Shown piece by piece: positions 1 to 9,667 of a stretch of 63,737 nt of DNA. A model generated the notes under the pieces. The model saw nothing but the letters and a program-made list of their open reading frames with translations, did not search any database and was not told the DNA's origin. The stretch's first letter is position 1. Each line of letters opens with the position of its first letter. This DNA comes from Ignavibacteria bacterium RIFOXYB12_FULL_35_14 (GTDB lineage Bacteria > Bacteroidota > Ignavibacteria > Ignavibacteriales > Ignavibacteriaceae), in assembly GCA_001803045.1 (NCBI GenBank), contig MHAR01000069.1:1-63737 (forward strand), read 5' to 3'. The position numbers and the translations under genes are program-made.

Positions 1-146
1 AAAGATAATCCCTATTTATCGAAAAACCTGAGACTTTTTTAACTTCCTATATCGGAGTTGAGAACCTAATCACCTTTCGCGGAGAAATTGGATTTGTTTA
101 AATTGTTTTTATAGTATCTTATCTAACACGACTTATTAATTTCTAA
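1..146. other. Left-edge non-coding stretch
   Basis: This AT-rich stretch lies downstream of the minus-strand T9SS gene cluster. I see no gene, no tRNA and no convincing hairpin followed by a T-run that would serve as a terminator. Confidence 0.4.
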
Positions 147-2777
147 TTATTTTAAAAGTATCATCGCCTTTGTTTCAACGAAGGAGCCTGATTGTAATCT
201 ATAGAAATAAATTCCTGATGATAATCGTGAGGTGTTAAACTCTACTTCATAACTCCCTGCAGGTTTGTATTCATTCACTAATGTGACTACTTCATTTCCC
301 AGCGTATCATAAACTTTCAATATCACGTTTAACATTTGACTTTTGACATTTGACGGAATTGAGTAATGGATTTTTGTAATTGGATTGAACGGATTTGGAT
401 AATTCTGATATAAAGCAAATTCGGAGGGAAAACTTGGATTAATATTTATACCAGATGGGTTAGAAACCCGAACTACATTAATCTTTTTTTCGGTTGATGA
501 GCCGGCTGATCCGGTAGCTGTTAGAGTTACAGAAAATGTTCCGGGATTTTGATATGCATGAACTGGATTTTTTTCGGTACTTGTCTGTCCATCTCCAAAA
601 TCCCAAAAATATGTCTGAACACCCTGAAAAGAGCGATTATAAAATGAAACCGACAATGGAGTATTGCCATTTATATTTTCAGCATCAAATGATACGAGGG
701 GAGTGAGCTTCCCTTTAAATATATTTCCATTATTGTCCTTTGTTGGATTAAAGCTTTTGCGCCAAACTAAAACATCGTTATCAATGTACGATTCAGAGTT
801 AATCATGAAATCATCATTTGTTAGTTGACTTATAATTTCTCCGTCATAAACGAACACATTACTGTTTTGAGTCCATGCAATTTTTCCATTGCTCATCCAC
901 TGCCATTCATTACCAGTAAAGTAGAAATGAGCAACCTTCTTAGATTCTCCGCTCGTTATATCGTAATACCACATTACAGGCGTAACCGGCGGAAATGGAT
1001 AATCCGCATTTTCATACCAAATTATTTTTGATCCATCGGTTATAGGTTTAAGCATGTGTTTGGTACCGTTAGTTATTTGAGCTTTTATTCCGGTTAGTAA
1101 ATCATACAACATAATCTGCCAAATATTATTTCGACTCTCGCTCCATACTATTTTACCATTTCGATAACTGTAATCATATTCAGCAATCGAATCACTTAAT
1201 ATTGAAATAGCTGAACCATTGTAAAACATTAGTTTTTGAGTATCGGTATTTAACCAACAAGCTGTATTTCCCTCACACAAAACATTCCAGTTATTACTGC
1301 TGTCAGTTGTAAGTTGGACGAGTGAGGAAGAAGATATATCATACAGCCATGCACTTTTAATATTAGTACCGGAATTAGATCTGAATCCAAAGAATCCTAT
1401 TGAACCTCCTGCGATATAAGGATTTTCAGACTGTAAACTATCAATTATCTGCACAGGCGGATTATTTCCATCGTACAACCAAAGGAAATCAAAATTATGC
1501 CTCCAGATTACATACCCACCATTTGCCATTAAAAAGTCTTTGACTACACTTGAATCAGTTAATTGAGTTAAGCTGTTACCATCAGAATAGAACAGTCTCA
1601 TATTACCTGCATTCTCATTTTCATAATTTCCCCAAACGATATTTCCATTATCTATTGTTTTAAATTTTGTCTGCTCCCAGCCATTCAATAAGTCGTGAGT
1701 TAGCTGTTGATAGATAACCGGTACACGTAATTCAATTACATCACCTAATGTCCAGGCAATTTGTTCATCATCAATAATAGGTTTTTCAGCAGAACCGACC
1801 TCTTCTGAGATTGCGGTTTTAAGATCATGTACCACAAGTTTTTTAATAACTCCAGAACCAGACTGCCAACAAATTAAACCGTTGTCAATATGGAGATTTG
1901 AGATACGTGCAGTATCATTCAAAATCGTAAAGGTGTGAGTTTCGGAATTATAAATTTTGATAGTAGAATTATTTGTTGAAGAATCGGTTATTGATGCTAC
2001 CGAGAATCCGTTGCTTAAATCATAACCGGAAATGTATGAACCTGCATCAGCCTGGATAAGAATTCTTACAGAATCTCCATCAAATAACATGACTTTAAAA
2101 TTGTTATTGGAGAACTGGAGCCAAGCAACCTGTCCATCTTTCAAAACCGGATGATAATTTTTTGATAAGGTATTGCTTGAGAGATTTCGTGTACTTAGAC
2201 CATCGAATAAATAAATATTAGAAACAGTAGTATCCGCAAAGAATTTTTGAGTCCATGCTAACTGCCCATGATGTAAAGAAGGTTCAAGATTCCAGACTCC
2301 TGCACTAAATACTGATTCATCTCCTGAAGTTAAATTCTTCATAACTATTTCCGTTCCGTTTCCTGCACTTCTTGCATAAGCCAATTTTCCGTTAGCTAAC
2401 GATATTGACTGCCTGAAATCCGGATTATATGATACACCAATAGAAGTTGTGCTCCAATCTTTAACATTAAATATTTTTATTTCCTCAGATGAAGTATTCC
2501 ATGCTACATAATCAGCATCAATAGCTGATGTAAGTCCCGCTAAGTTTGAATCAAGCTTAAATATTTCAGCACCTGAGAAATATTTAAGATTGTAAGTGTT
2601 GTTATTTATATCAACATCTTTCCAAATTAACCGACCATGATTAATAATTAAATCGGAGGGTTGGCTTGTATCAAAAGTCACATTGATGATACGATGCGAA
2701 TTAATTTCCTGTGGAAATGTAGTGAAAGTGGTTACAATGGAAAAGACCGCTAATATAAGAAGACGGAATGTGATCAT
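147..2777 (-). CDS. Secreted propeller/PKD protein with T9SS sorting domain
   Basis: This 876-residue protein is probably exported across the inner membrane by its N-terminal signal peptide (about residues 1-22) and then across the outer membrane by T9SS. Residues about 30-690 are degenerate repeats alternating 'xGxIxWxxxxN' and 'IxLYDG' strands, like a TolB/WD40-type beta-propeller. A PKD domain follows (about 695-770, motif YFWDFGDGQTS). The C-terminal 85 residues are a T9SS type A domain beginning at LYQNYPNPFNP. Inside that domain the loop before LKVYDTLGNE is lengthened by a stretch encoded by TTTGAC-rich repeated words. No catalytic motif is visible, so a binding or surface role is inferred. 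It is the last gene of the minus-strand cargo cluster, 109 bp beyond its upstream neighbour. Confidence 0.85.
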   Translation of the reverse strand: MITFRLLILAVFSIVTTFTTFPQEINSHRIINVTFDTSQPSDLIINHGRLIWKDVDINNNTYNLKYFSGAEIFKLDSNLAGLTSAIDADYVAWNTSSEEIKIFNVKDWSTTSIGVSYNPDFRQSISLANGKLAYARSAGNGTEIVMKNLTSGDESVFSAGVWNLEPSLHHGQLAWTQKFFADTTVSNIYLFDGLSTRNLSSNTLSKNYHPVLKDGQVAWLQFSNNNFKVMLFDGDSVRILIQADAGSYISGYDLSNGFSVASITDSSTNNSTIKIYNSETHTFTILNDTARISNLHIDNGLICWQSGSGVIKKLVVHDLKTAISEEVGSAEKPIIDDEQIAWTLGDVIELRVPVIYQQLTHDLLNGWEQTKFKTIDNGNIVWGNYENENAGNMRLFYSDGNSLTQLTDSSVVKDFLMANGGYVIWRHNFDFLWLYDGNNPPVQIIDSLQSENPYIAGGSIGFFGFRSNSGTNIKSAWLYDISSSSLVQLTTDSSNNWNVLCEGNTACWLNTDTQKLMFYNGSAISILSDSIAEYDYSYRNGKIVWSESRNNIWQIMLYDLLTGIKAQITNGTKHMLKPITDGSKIIWYENADYPFPPVTPVMWYYDITSGESKKVAHFYFTGNEWQWMSNGKIAWTQNSNVFVYDGEIISQLTNDDFMINSESYIDNDVLVWRKSFNPTKDNNGNIFKGKLTPLVSFDAENINGNTPLSVSFYNRSFQGVQTYFWDFGDGQTSTEKNPVHAYQNPGTFSVTLTATGSAGSSTEKKINVVRVSNPSGININPSFPSEFALYQNYPNPFNPITKIHYSIPSNVKSQMLNVILKVYDTLGNEVVTLVNEYKPAGSYEVEFNTSRLSSGIYFYRLQSGSFVETKAMILLK

Positions 2778-2886
2778 TAATTATACCTCATTAATAAAAA
2801 TTTTATTCATACTATTCGAGTAATGATTTAACTGTAAAAATAATTAGAAGCTCATGTCATCTGAGTAAAACCTGTCCGCTGAAGTA

Positions 2887-3795
2887 TTAACGAAGGAGGA
2901 TCATTTTCTTAACACTTACATATTCTCCGACTTGAATTTTATAAAAGTAAACTCCGCTTGATAATTTTGAGCCGTCAAACTCAACTACATAACTTCCAGC
3001 CGGTTTATATTCATCAACAAGTGTTGCAACCTCATTTCCAAGCACATCGTAAACTTTTAAAGTTTGCCAACTGCCTACAGGAGACTGCCAACTGATTTTT
3101 GTAGTTGGGTTGAATGGGTTTGGGTAGTTTTGTTTTAGAATATAGACAGGTGGCGACTGGTTGTTTATAATTTCTTTTACGTCAACAAGTCCTTCTAATG
3201 ACAGATCATCAAAATATGCTGCTGCACCAGTTGGAACTCCTGAGATATTATAATCAGTAAACTTCAATACAATTACTAAAGTATCCGGAATCTCATTTGA
3301 GTAATAAGTAATGAAACATGTGAATTGTTTATAGTCCGTGGCTTCAGGTAAAGAATCAATTGTACCTTCCCCGATAATGTATCCATTTTTCTTCATTAAA
3401 ACAGAGAGTTCAAGTTTTTCATAGTATGTATGAATATACTTAAACCATCCGTTAAAACTTGAATGGCGTTGAGAAACGGGAGTACCAAAATTTTCTGATG
3501 TTCCATTAATTAATTGAGCAGTAGACACAGAACCAATTTTATTTTCTCCAGAAAGTTTTACGGCGAAGCTTCCTGAGTAGGAGTTATTGGTTCGATTGAC
3601 CATGCTGCTGCTATTAATTTCCCATCCTTCAGGTTTTCCGTTTGTCCAATTTTCAAATCCAGCATTAATTATTTGTGCGTGATTTGTTGAAACGATTAGG
3701 AGACTAATTATTGTCACAAGGGTGTTTTTCTTCACATTAGATCTATTATTTATAAGTTTAATAGCAATTAATAATTTATTGCAGTATTGTATCAA
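2887..3795 (-). CDS. Small secreted protein with T9SS sorting domain
   Basis: This is a 302-residue secreted protein of unknown function. After the leader comes a jelly-roll-like region (about 45-205, starting INAGFENWTNGKPEGW and containing AAYFDDLSLEG), which resembles carbohydrate-binding-like modules of outer-surface proteins. The last 85 residues are a T9SS type A sorting domain with the loop segment WQSPVGSWQTLKVYD also seen in neighbouring genes. The ATG used here puts about 20 polar residues before the hydrophobic signal. A GTG at 3735 (VKKNTLVTIISLL) would give a more normal signal peptide, so the start is uncertain. The gene lies 14 bp downstream of the first SBBP gene and is probably co-transcribed with it. 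Confidence 0.8.
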   Translation of the reverse strand: MIQYCNKLLIAIKLINNRSNVKKNTLVTIISLLIVSTNHAQIINAGFENWTNGKPEGWEINSSSMVNRTNNSYSGSFAVKLSGENKIGSVSTAQLINGTSENFGTPVSQRHSSFNGWFKYIHTYYEKLELSVLMKKNGYIIGEGTIDSLPEATDYKQFTCFITYYSNEIPDTLVIVLKFTDYNISGVPTGAAAYFDDLSLEGLVDVKEIINNQSPPVYILKQNYPNPFNPTTKISWQSPVGSWQTLKVYDVLGNEVATLVDEYKPAGSYVVEFDGSKLSSGVYFYKIQVGEYVSVKKMILLR

Positions 3796-3809
3796 ATTAT
3801 TTTTTTTAA

Positions 3810-6710
3810 TTACTTCATTAAAATTAATTTTTTGGTTTGCACAAATTCGCCTGCTTTTATTCTAAAGAAATATACGCCGGAGGCGTATCCGCCTCTGGCG
3901 GAAACTCCGCTCGAAAGATAGTTAGCATCGAAGATTTCTTCGTAACTTCCTGCAGGTCTTTCTTCATCAACAAGTGTTGCAACCTCATTTCCAAGTACAT
4001 CGTAAACCTTTAAAGATTGCCAAGTGCTTACTGGTGACTGCCAACTAATTTTGGTAGTTGGGTTGAATGGGTTTGGATAATTTTGGTATAAAACAAATTC
4101 TGTGGGCAGGGTTGTTTCTGTCTCAACATCAGAAGGAAGAAAACCGGGCTGTTTGTATTTGACAATGCTCCATAACCACTCTTCGCCTGCTTTGCTGCTG
4201 TAACCAGCTACTACAACGTTTCCGGAATTATCAACTAAGAGATCAGTTGCTGTATCCTGATAATTCAATAAATCGAAATTTATTTCCCACTGTTGCACGC
4301 CTTGCTTGTTGTACTTGATTGTGGAATATTCAGCATTGTTATTGCTGTAACCGGCAACATAAATATCGCCTAAATGATCAAGAGTAACATGATATGCAAC
4401 ATCGCTGCCGTTTGATTGACCATTGTAAGGGACTGCCCATTGCTGTTCACCGATAGAATTATATTTTACTGTTGTGTAATCGTTATCTGTTCCCATTCCC
4501 TGACTAATTCCTGTTACATATACATTCCCATCTCCGTCAACAGCAATATCGTTTGCATAATCATATGAGCTTGCAGGATCATCCCATCTTGCAGACCATT
4601 GTTCAACACCGGAAGAATTATATTTTACAGTTGCATAATCTGAATTGGTTGTGTTTCCAAAACTCCATCCGGTTACAAATACATTACCTGAATTATCCAG
4701 TGACATAGAACTTACCAGATCACCATCGTTCGCGAGTCCGTTATATCTTTTTACCCATTCTACATTTCCTGAAGGATTATATTTTATAGTTACATAATCA
4801 TAAAGCGATCCTGTACTGTCGCTTGTACCAACAACAAATACATTACCGGATAAATCAATTTCAAGACCCTGTGCAAGGTCATTACCATCTGCTGAACCAT
4901 TATATCTTTTTACCCATTGAAGTTGACCCAAGTTATTATATTTAATTGTTGCAATATCGTAACTAGTATTGGAACCTAAACTACTACCCGAAACATATAC
5001 ATTACCGTCTGCATCAACACTAATGTCTCCTGCAATATCTGAATAAAAAGCAGGAGAATTGTAACGTACTACCCACTGCTCATTTCCAGAGGAGTCATAT
5101 TTTATTGTTGCAAAATCAAAATCAGTACCTATTCCCTTACTTCCGCCGGTAACATATACATTTCCTTCGCTGTCGATTTCAATATCATTAGCTTGGTCTG
5201 CCTCGTTAGCTGGTCCGTTGTATGTTCTTATCCATTTTATTTTCCCGGATGAATCACATTTCATTGTAATATAATCCCACATAGATTGATTTAATCCGCC
5301 AAAGCCAGCTATATAAATATTCCCCTCAGAGTCTTCCTGTATAGAAGTTGGCTGGCTAAAACTTTTAAAATTTGAAACCCATTGCTGATTGCCATTGCTA
5401 TTATTTAATTTGATAATTTCCGGATAATTTCCAACGCCTGAAGAATTGCCAACCGCCACGTACAAATCACCTGAATTATCTAATAATATCACTCTTCCAA
5501 GTGTACTAGTATAAGTCTGGTTATCATGGCTGTTAACCCAAAGTTGAGCACCTGAACTGTTATATTTTATAGTAACTGCATTATATTCAAAAGGTGACGG
5601 ATCGCTGTGACCTGTAATATATATGTTCTCATCAGCATCAATTTTTATATCGTTTGGCCTATCATGTAATCCACCGTTATAAAGGCTTTCCCATTGAAAA
5701 TTTAGTGAAGAATTAAACTTCACCGTTGAATAACCTCCATTTAACTCTTGGGAACCTGTTACATAAACATTTCCCAGTGGGCTTACGACCATTCCTCTCA
5801 TTTCCAAAGGAGAATTATAAGTAGTCCCTGCGCCTGAACCATTGGGATTGAATTTCCAAATTGTATAACCTATGGGTCCATATGGAGGACTAGGATTATA
5901 ATTAGTGCCTCCGACAAAAATCCATCCTGAATTATCTAAACCAATGAATTGGGCGTATTTAATTTGTGCCGGAGAGCCGGCAATTCTAGTCCATTGTTCA
6001 ACCCCTGCAGAGTCGTATTTAATTGTTAAAAATTGAGTAGAAGTTGTATATGTCTGGCCGGCGACATAAACATTACCTGAATTATCAACAGTCAAAGCCT
6101 TTCCTTCGTCATCATAAAGATTGGAGTCTACATAAGTGCTTTTCCATTGCATAACCCCATCCGAATTATATTTAATCGTTGTAGCGTTAGTATAGAATTG
6201 ACTCTGTTCGTGATTGGCCCCAGTCACATATACATTTCCAGCATTATCCACAAATAAATCGTTTATCCAATCCATGTAGTCGGCAAGACCGTTATAAGTA
6301 TTTACCCATACCTGCTGTCCTGAAGGATTGAATTTTATTGTTAAGTAATCACTATTATTATTACCAGTGTAAGTTAAGCCAGCGACGTAACAGTTTCCTT
6401 CATTATCAATTTCTAAATCATCAGCTACATCTTGGTTTGTATTTGCTGGTCCATTATAGACAGCAATCCATTCAACTAAAAAACTAGTCGAAACTATTTT
6501 CATTAAAAAAATATCAGCATTCCCTGTATTCTCGTATATAGTCCCCGTTAAATAGATATTCCCTGTATTATCTTTTCCCATATCAACTATGTTTATATTA
6601 TTGAAGTCTAAAAAAGGCGGAAAATTTAAAGTCCAAGCTTCTTCAACTGAAGTTTGGGAATAAATTATTGAATAACTGACAAGAATTAAAAAGATTAGAA
6701 AACGTTTCAT
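3810..6710 (-). CDS. SBBP-repeat beta-propeller protein with T9SS sorting domain (copy 1)
   Basis: This 966-residue protein has a signal peptide (about 1-18) followed by some 15 repeats of about 50 residues with the SBBP signature DxxGNVYVTG...DYxTIKYNSSGxxQWVxxYNG. SBBP repeats form beta-propellers, and no enzyme motif is visible, so a surface or binding role is inferred. The C-terminal T9SS type A domain carries a 10-residue in-frame insertion next to LSSGV, encoded by two abutting 15-bp palindromes at 3873-3902 (see separate entry). It is the third and last of three tandem SBBP paralogues, separated from the one upstream by 34 bp. The junction sequence closely matches the next SBBP junction, which points to tandem duplication. 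Confidence 0.9.
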   Translation of the reverse strand: MKRFLIFLILVSYSIIYSQTSVEEAWTLNFPPFLDFNNINIVDMGKDNTGNIYLTGTIYENTGNADIFLMKIVSTSFLVEWIAVYNGPANTNQDVADDLEIDNEGNCYVAGLTYTGNNNSDYLTIKFNPSGQQVWVNTYNGLADYMDWINDLFVDNAGNVYVTGANHEQSQFYTNATTIKYNSDGVMQWKSTYVDSNLYDDEGKALTVDNSGNVYVAGQTYTTSTQFLTIKYDSAGVEQWTRIAGSPAQIKYAQFIGLDNSGWIFVGGTNYNPSPPYGPIGYTIWKFNPNGSGAGTTYNSPLEMRGMVVSPLGNVYVTGSQELNGGYSTVKFNSSLNFQWESLYNGGLHDRPNDIKIDADENIYITGHSDPSPFEYNAVTIKYNSSGAQLWVNSHDNQTYTSTLGRVILLDNSGDLYVAVGNSSGVGNYPEIIKLNNSNGNQQWVSNFKSFSQPTSIQEDSEGNIYIAGFGGLNQSMWDYITMKCDSSGKIKWIRTYNGPANEADQANDIEIDSEGNVYVTGGSKGIGTDFDFATIKYDSSGNEQWVVRYNSPAFYSDIAGDISVDADGNVYVSGSSLGSNTSYDIATIKYNNLGQLQWVKRYNGSADGNDLAQGLEIDLSGNVFVVGTSDSTGSLYDYVTIKYNPSGNVEWVKRYNGLANDGDLVSSMSLDNSGNVFVTGWSFGNTTNSDYATVKYNSSGVEQWSARWDDPASSYDYANDIAVDGDGNVYVTGISQGMGTDNDYTTVKYNSIGEQQWAVPYNGQSNGSDVAYHVTLDHLGDIYVAGYSNNNAEYSTIKYNKQGVQQWEINFDLLNYQDTATDLLVDNSGNVVVAGYSSKAGEEWLWSIVKYKQPGFLPSDVETETTLPTEFVLYQNYPNPFNPTTKISWQSPVSTWQSLKVYDVLGNEVATLVDEERPAGSYEEIFDANYLSSGVSARGGYASGVYFFRIKAGEFVQTKKLILMK
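3873..3902. repeat. Paired 15-bp palindromes inserted in frame in the sorting domain
   Basis: Two perfect palindromes abut: TACGCC-GGA-GGCGTA (3873-3887) and TCCGCC-TCT-GGCGGA (3888-3902). Together they are exactly 30 bp and add 10 codons between LSSGV and YFFRIKAGEF of the T9SS domain. All other sorting domains in the window lack residues at this exact point. The 15-bp unit recurs at 18689-18718 and, with ends changed to ACCGCC/GGCGGT, between genes at 21408 and 21470. Confidence 0.85.
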
Positions 6711-6744
6711 ATTACTGCCTCTAATTAATTGAAATTAAGCACGA

Positions 6745-9633
6745 TCATTTCATTAAAATTAATTTTTTCGTTTGAACAAATTCTTCTGTTTTTATCCTAT
6801 AGAAATAAACTCCGCTTGATAGTTGTGAAGCATTAAAAATAACTTCGTAACTTCCAGCAGGTTTTTCTTCATTAACTAAAGCTGCTACTTCCCTTCCAAG
6901 GATATCATACACTCTAATAGTTACAAAGCCAGTTTGAGGTATTTCATATCTTATTGTAGTTAAAGGATTGAATGGATTCGGATAGTTTTGATACAACACA
7001 AATTCGGATGGTGTTATTATTTCTTCATTAACACCTACCGGTATGAATCCAGGTTGGCTATACTTTCTTATATTCCACACGCTCCTATCCGAGGCGTAAA
7101 TAGTCTGGGCAATGAAAATATTTCCGCTTTTATCAAGTAAAATCCCGGCTGGAATGATACTGGTATAGTTATCATAATTATATCTAAAAGCCCAATTCTG
7201 CAAACCATTGGAATCATATTTCATAGACGCCATTTCAGAATTTCCATTAAAACTTTGACCTATGACATAAGGATTATTATAGGCATCAAGAGTTATGAAC
7301 GTGCCTACATCTGATAAATTAGCGAGACCATTATAATTAGAAACCCATTGCTGTATTCCATTTGAATTATATTTAACCGTTGTATAATCATTATCGGTTC
7401 CGGCTCCAACACTGAATCCGGTCACATATACATTTCCATCCGTATCAACTGTGATATCATTTGCTTCCTCAAAAGAATTAGCCGGGTCATCCCATCTTGC
7501 TGCCCATTGAAAAACTCCATCAGAATTATACTTTACTGTTGCGTAATCTGTATTCGTTCCACTGCCAACGCTCCAGCCTGTTACATAAATATTAGCAGAG
7601 TCATCCATTGTCATTGCATTTGCCCAGTCGCCATCGTTCCCAAGTCCGTTATATTTTTTTATCCATAGTTCATCTCCACTCAAATTATATTTTAAAACTA
7701 TATAATTATAAAGTGTACCAACACTATCACTTGTACCGCCAACATAAATATTGCATTCTTTATCAGTGTCAAGTCCGCATACAACATCAAGACCATTCGA
7801 CATTCCATTATATCTTTTTACCCATTGAAACTGACCAATGTTGTTGTATTTGATAGTTGCAATGTCATAATTTCCATTTGCATTCAGGCTATTACCACTG
7901 ACATATACATTACCATCCTTATCTAATTTGATTTTTTGAGCTTCATCAGAAAGGAAAGCAGGACTATTATATCTAGCAATCCATTTCTGATTACCTGAAG
8001 CATCATATTTGATTGTTGCATAATCATAACCGGTTCCTATACCCTTACTCTGACCTGTGACATAAACATTTCCTTCCTCATCAACATCAATATCGTTTGC
8101 TTCATCTGTTGAATTATCGGGTCCGTTATACGTTGCGGTCCATTTAATATTTCCCAATGAGTCACATTTCATAGTAAGAAAATCTTTTGGATCGCTTTTT
8201 TGACTTCCGTAGCCCGTCAAATAAATATTCCCAGAAATGTCTAATTTAAAATCATTCACTTTATAATCTCCATAGAGACCAGGTTCAACTTTCCATTCAA
8301 TGGATCCATCATTAATATATTTGATAAGCACCAATCCTTTATCCGCCAAATTTTGATTACTAGTTCCTGCCAAATATATTTTACCGGAGTTAAATACCAG
8401 GACTTTACTAGCTTCATCCAATGAATTCATTGATCCATTATATTTTTTAACCCATTGTTCAACACCTGAAGAATTATACTTAATAACGGCTATATCAGAA
8501 TTAGGCGAATCTAAAGTATTACCGGCTGCATAAATATTATTTTCTTTATCTACTGCAATTGAGAATGCCTCATCATTTTGATTTTCTGTACCATTATATT
8601 GCTGCACCCATTGCTGCGTTCCGCTTGAATCATATTTTATAGTTAAAAAATTTTTCTTCCCGCCTGCCGAAGTGCTGTATCCAGTAACATAAATAAAACC
8701 CAAATTATCAATTACTAAATCCCTTGCTTGATCATTAAGATTATCAGCTCCATTATAGGTTCTGGTCCACTTCTTAACACCTGAGGAATTATATTTAATA
8801 GTAACAAAATCATTCATATTTGTACCTGGATACCCTTTAGAACCAACGACATAAACATTACCGGAGGCATCCAATTTGATAGCTTGTGATATATTAAAAC
8901 CGTCAGGAATGTTTGCTTTATCGGCCCATAATTGAGCGCCTGAAGAATTATATTTTATAGTAATAAATGAATACCCTGCATAGAGTCCTCCGAAATGGTT
9001 TCCGGTAACATAAATGTTTCCGATGCTGTCAATAGCAATTGCATTAGCTCGCTCTTGGTAATTGATATCATCATAGAAAGCTATCCATTCTCTCGTTCCA
9101 CTACTATTGTATTTAATTGTTATACATTCGTAATTAATAACAGAACGAATACCGGTACCTGTAACATATACGTTACCTGAATTATCGACTATAATATCTC
9201 TACCACTACTATAGATAACACTATCGGATAAATAGCTATTTGACCACAATTGTTTTCCCTTAGGATTATATTTTACAGTTGTGATAAATGCTCCTTTTTC
9301 GGTTCCGGTTACATAAACATTACCGCTGCTGTCAACTGCAACCGCTAAAGATTGTGTATATTTTGAAATTACATCTCCCCTATAATTGGAAGTCCATAAT
9401 CTGTTCCCGGAACTGTCAAACTTAATTGTTACATATTCGGTAGTACCGTCTGTTAGTGAAGTGTTATATCCTGTCAGATAAATATTTCCATTTAAATCAA
9501 TTGCTGCGTCATTAGTATGGAAATTTCCGGTATCAGGAGTAGATGGATAAAACCTTTCCCATAATTCTTCAGGATTTTGAGAATAAGTCGTTGAAAAAAT
9601 CAAAAGAATAAAACATACAGCACACCATTTCAT
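6745..9633 (-). CDS. SBBP-repeat beta-propeller protein with T9SS sorting domain (copy 2)
   Basis: This 962-residue paralogue of the 3810-6710 gene has a signal peptide (about 1-18), about 15 SBBP repeats (DxxGNVYVTGxS, DYATIKYNS, QWVxxYNG) and a C-terminal T9SS type A domain (ALVNEEKPAGSYEVIFNASQLSSGVYFYRI). Its sorting domain has no palindromic insertion and uses a plain RYEIPQTGFVTIRVYD loop, so it is the natural uninterrupted comparison for the neighbouring copies. The two proteins also match closely outside the repeats, for example in the segment following the 'YCDSLGNIKW' type block. The role is presumably structural or ligand-binding at the cell surface; no active site is visible. Confidence 0.9.
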   Translation of the reverse strand: MKWCAVCFILLIFSTTYSQNPEELWERFYPSTPDTGNFHTNDAAIDLNGNIYLTGYNTSLTDGTTEYVTIKFDSSGNRLWTSNYRGDVISKYTQSLAVAVDSSGNVYVTGTEKGAFITTVKYNPKGKQLWSNSYLSDSVIYSSGRDIIVDNSGNVYVTGTGIRSVINYECITIKYNSSGTREWIAFYDDINYQERANAIAIDSIGNIYVTGNHFGGLYAGYSFITIKYNSSGAQLWADKANIPDGFNISQAIKLDASGNVYVVGSKGYPGTNMNDFVTIKYNSSGVKKWTRTYNGADNLNDQARDLVIDNLGFIYVTGYSTSAGGKKNFLTIKYDSSGTQQWVQQYNGTENQNDEAFSIAVDKENNIYAAGNTLDSPNSDIAVIKYNSSGVEQWVKKYNGSMNSLDEASKVLVFNSGKIYLAGTSNQNLADKGLVLIKYINDGSIEWKVEPGLYGDYKVNDFKLDISGNIYLTGYGSQKSDPKDFLTMKCDSLGNIKWTATYNGPDNSTDEANDIDVDEEGNVYVTGQSKGIGTGYDYATIKYDASGNQKWIARYNSPAFLSDEAQKIKLDKDGNVYVSGNSLNANGNYDIATIKYNNIGQFQWVKRYNGMSNGLDVVCGLDTDKECNIYVGGTSDSVGTLYNYIVLKYNLSGDELWIKKYNGLGNDGDWANAMTMDDSANIYVTGWSVGSGTNTDYATVKYNSDGVFQWAARWDDPANSFEEANDITVDTDGNVYVTGFSVGAGTDNDYTTVKYNSNGIQQWVSNYNGLANLSDVGTFITLDAYNNPYVIGQSFNGNSEMASMKYDSNGLQNWAFRYNYDNYTSIIPAGILLDKSGNIFIAQTIYASDRSVWNIRKYSQPGFIPVGVNEEIITPSEFVLYQNYPNPFNPLTTIRYEIPQTGFVTIRVYDILGREVAALVNEEKPAGSYEVIFNASQLSSGVYFYRIKTEEFVQTKKLILMK

Positions 9634-9667
9634 ATAATTTCCTCTAATTAATTTAAGCTCAGCATTT

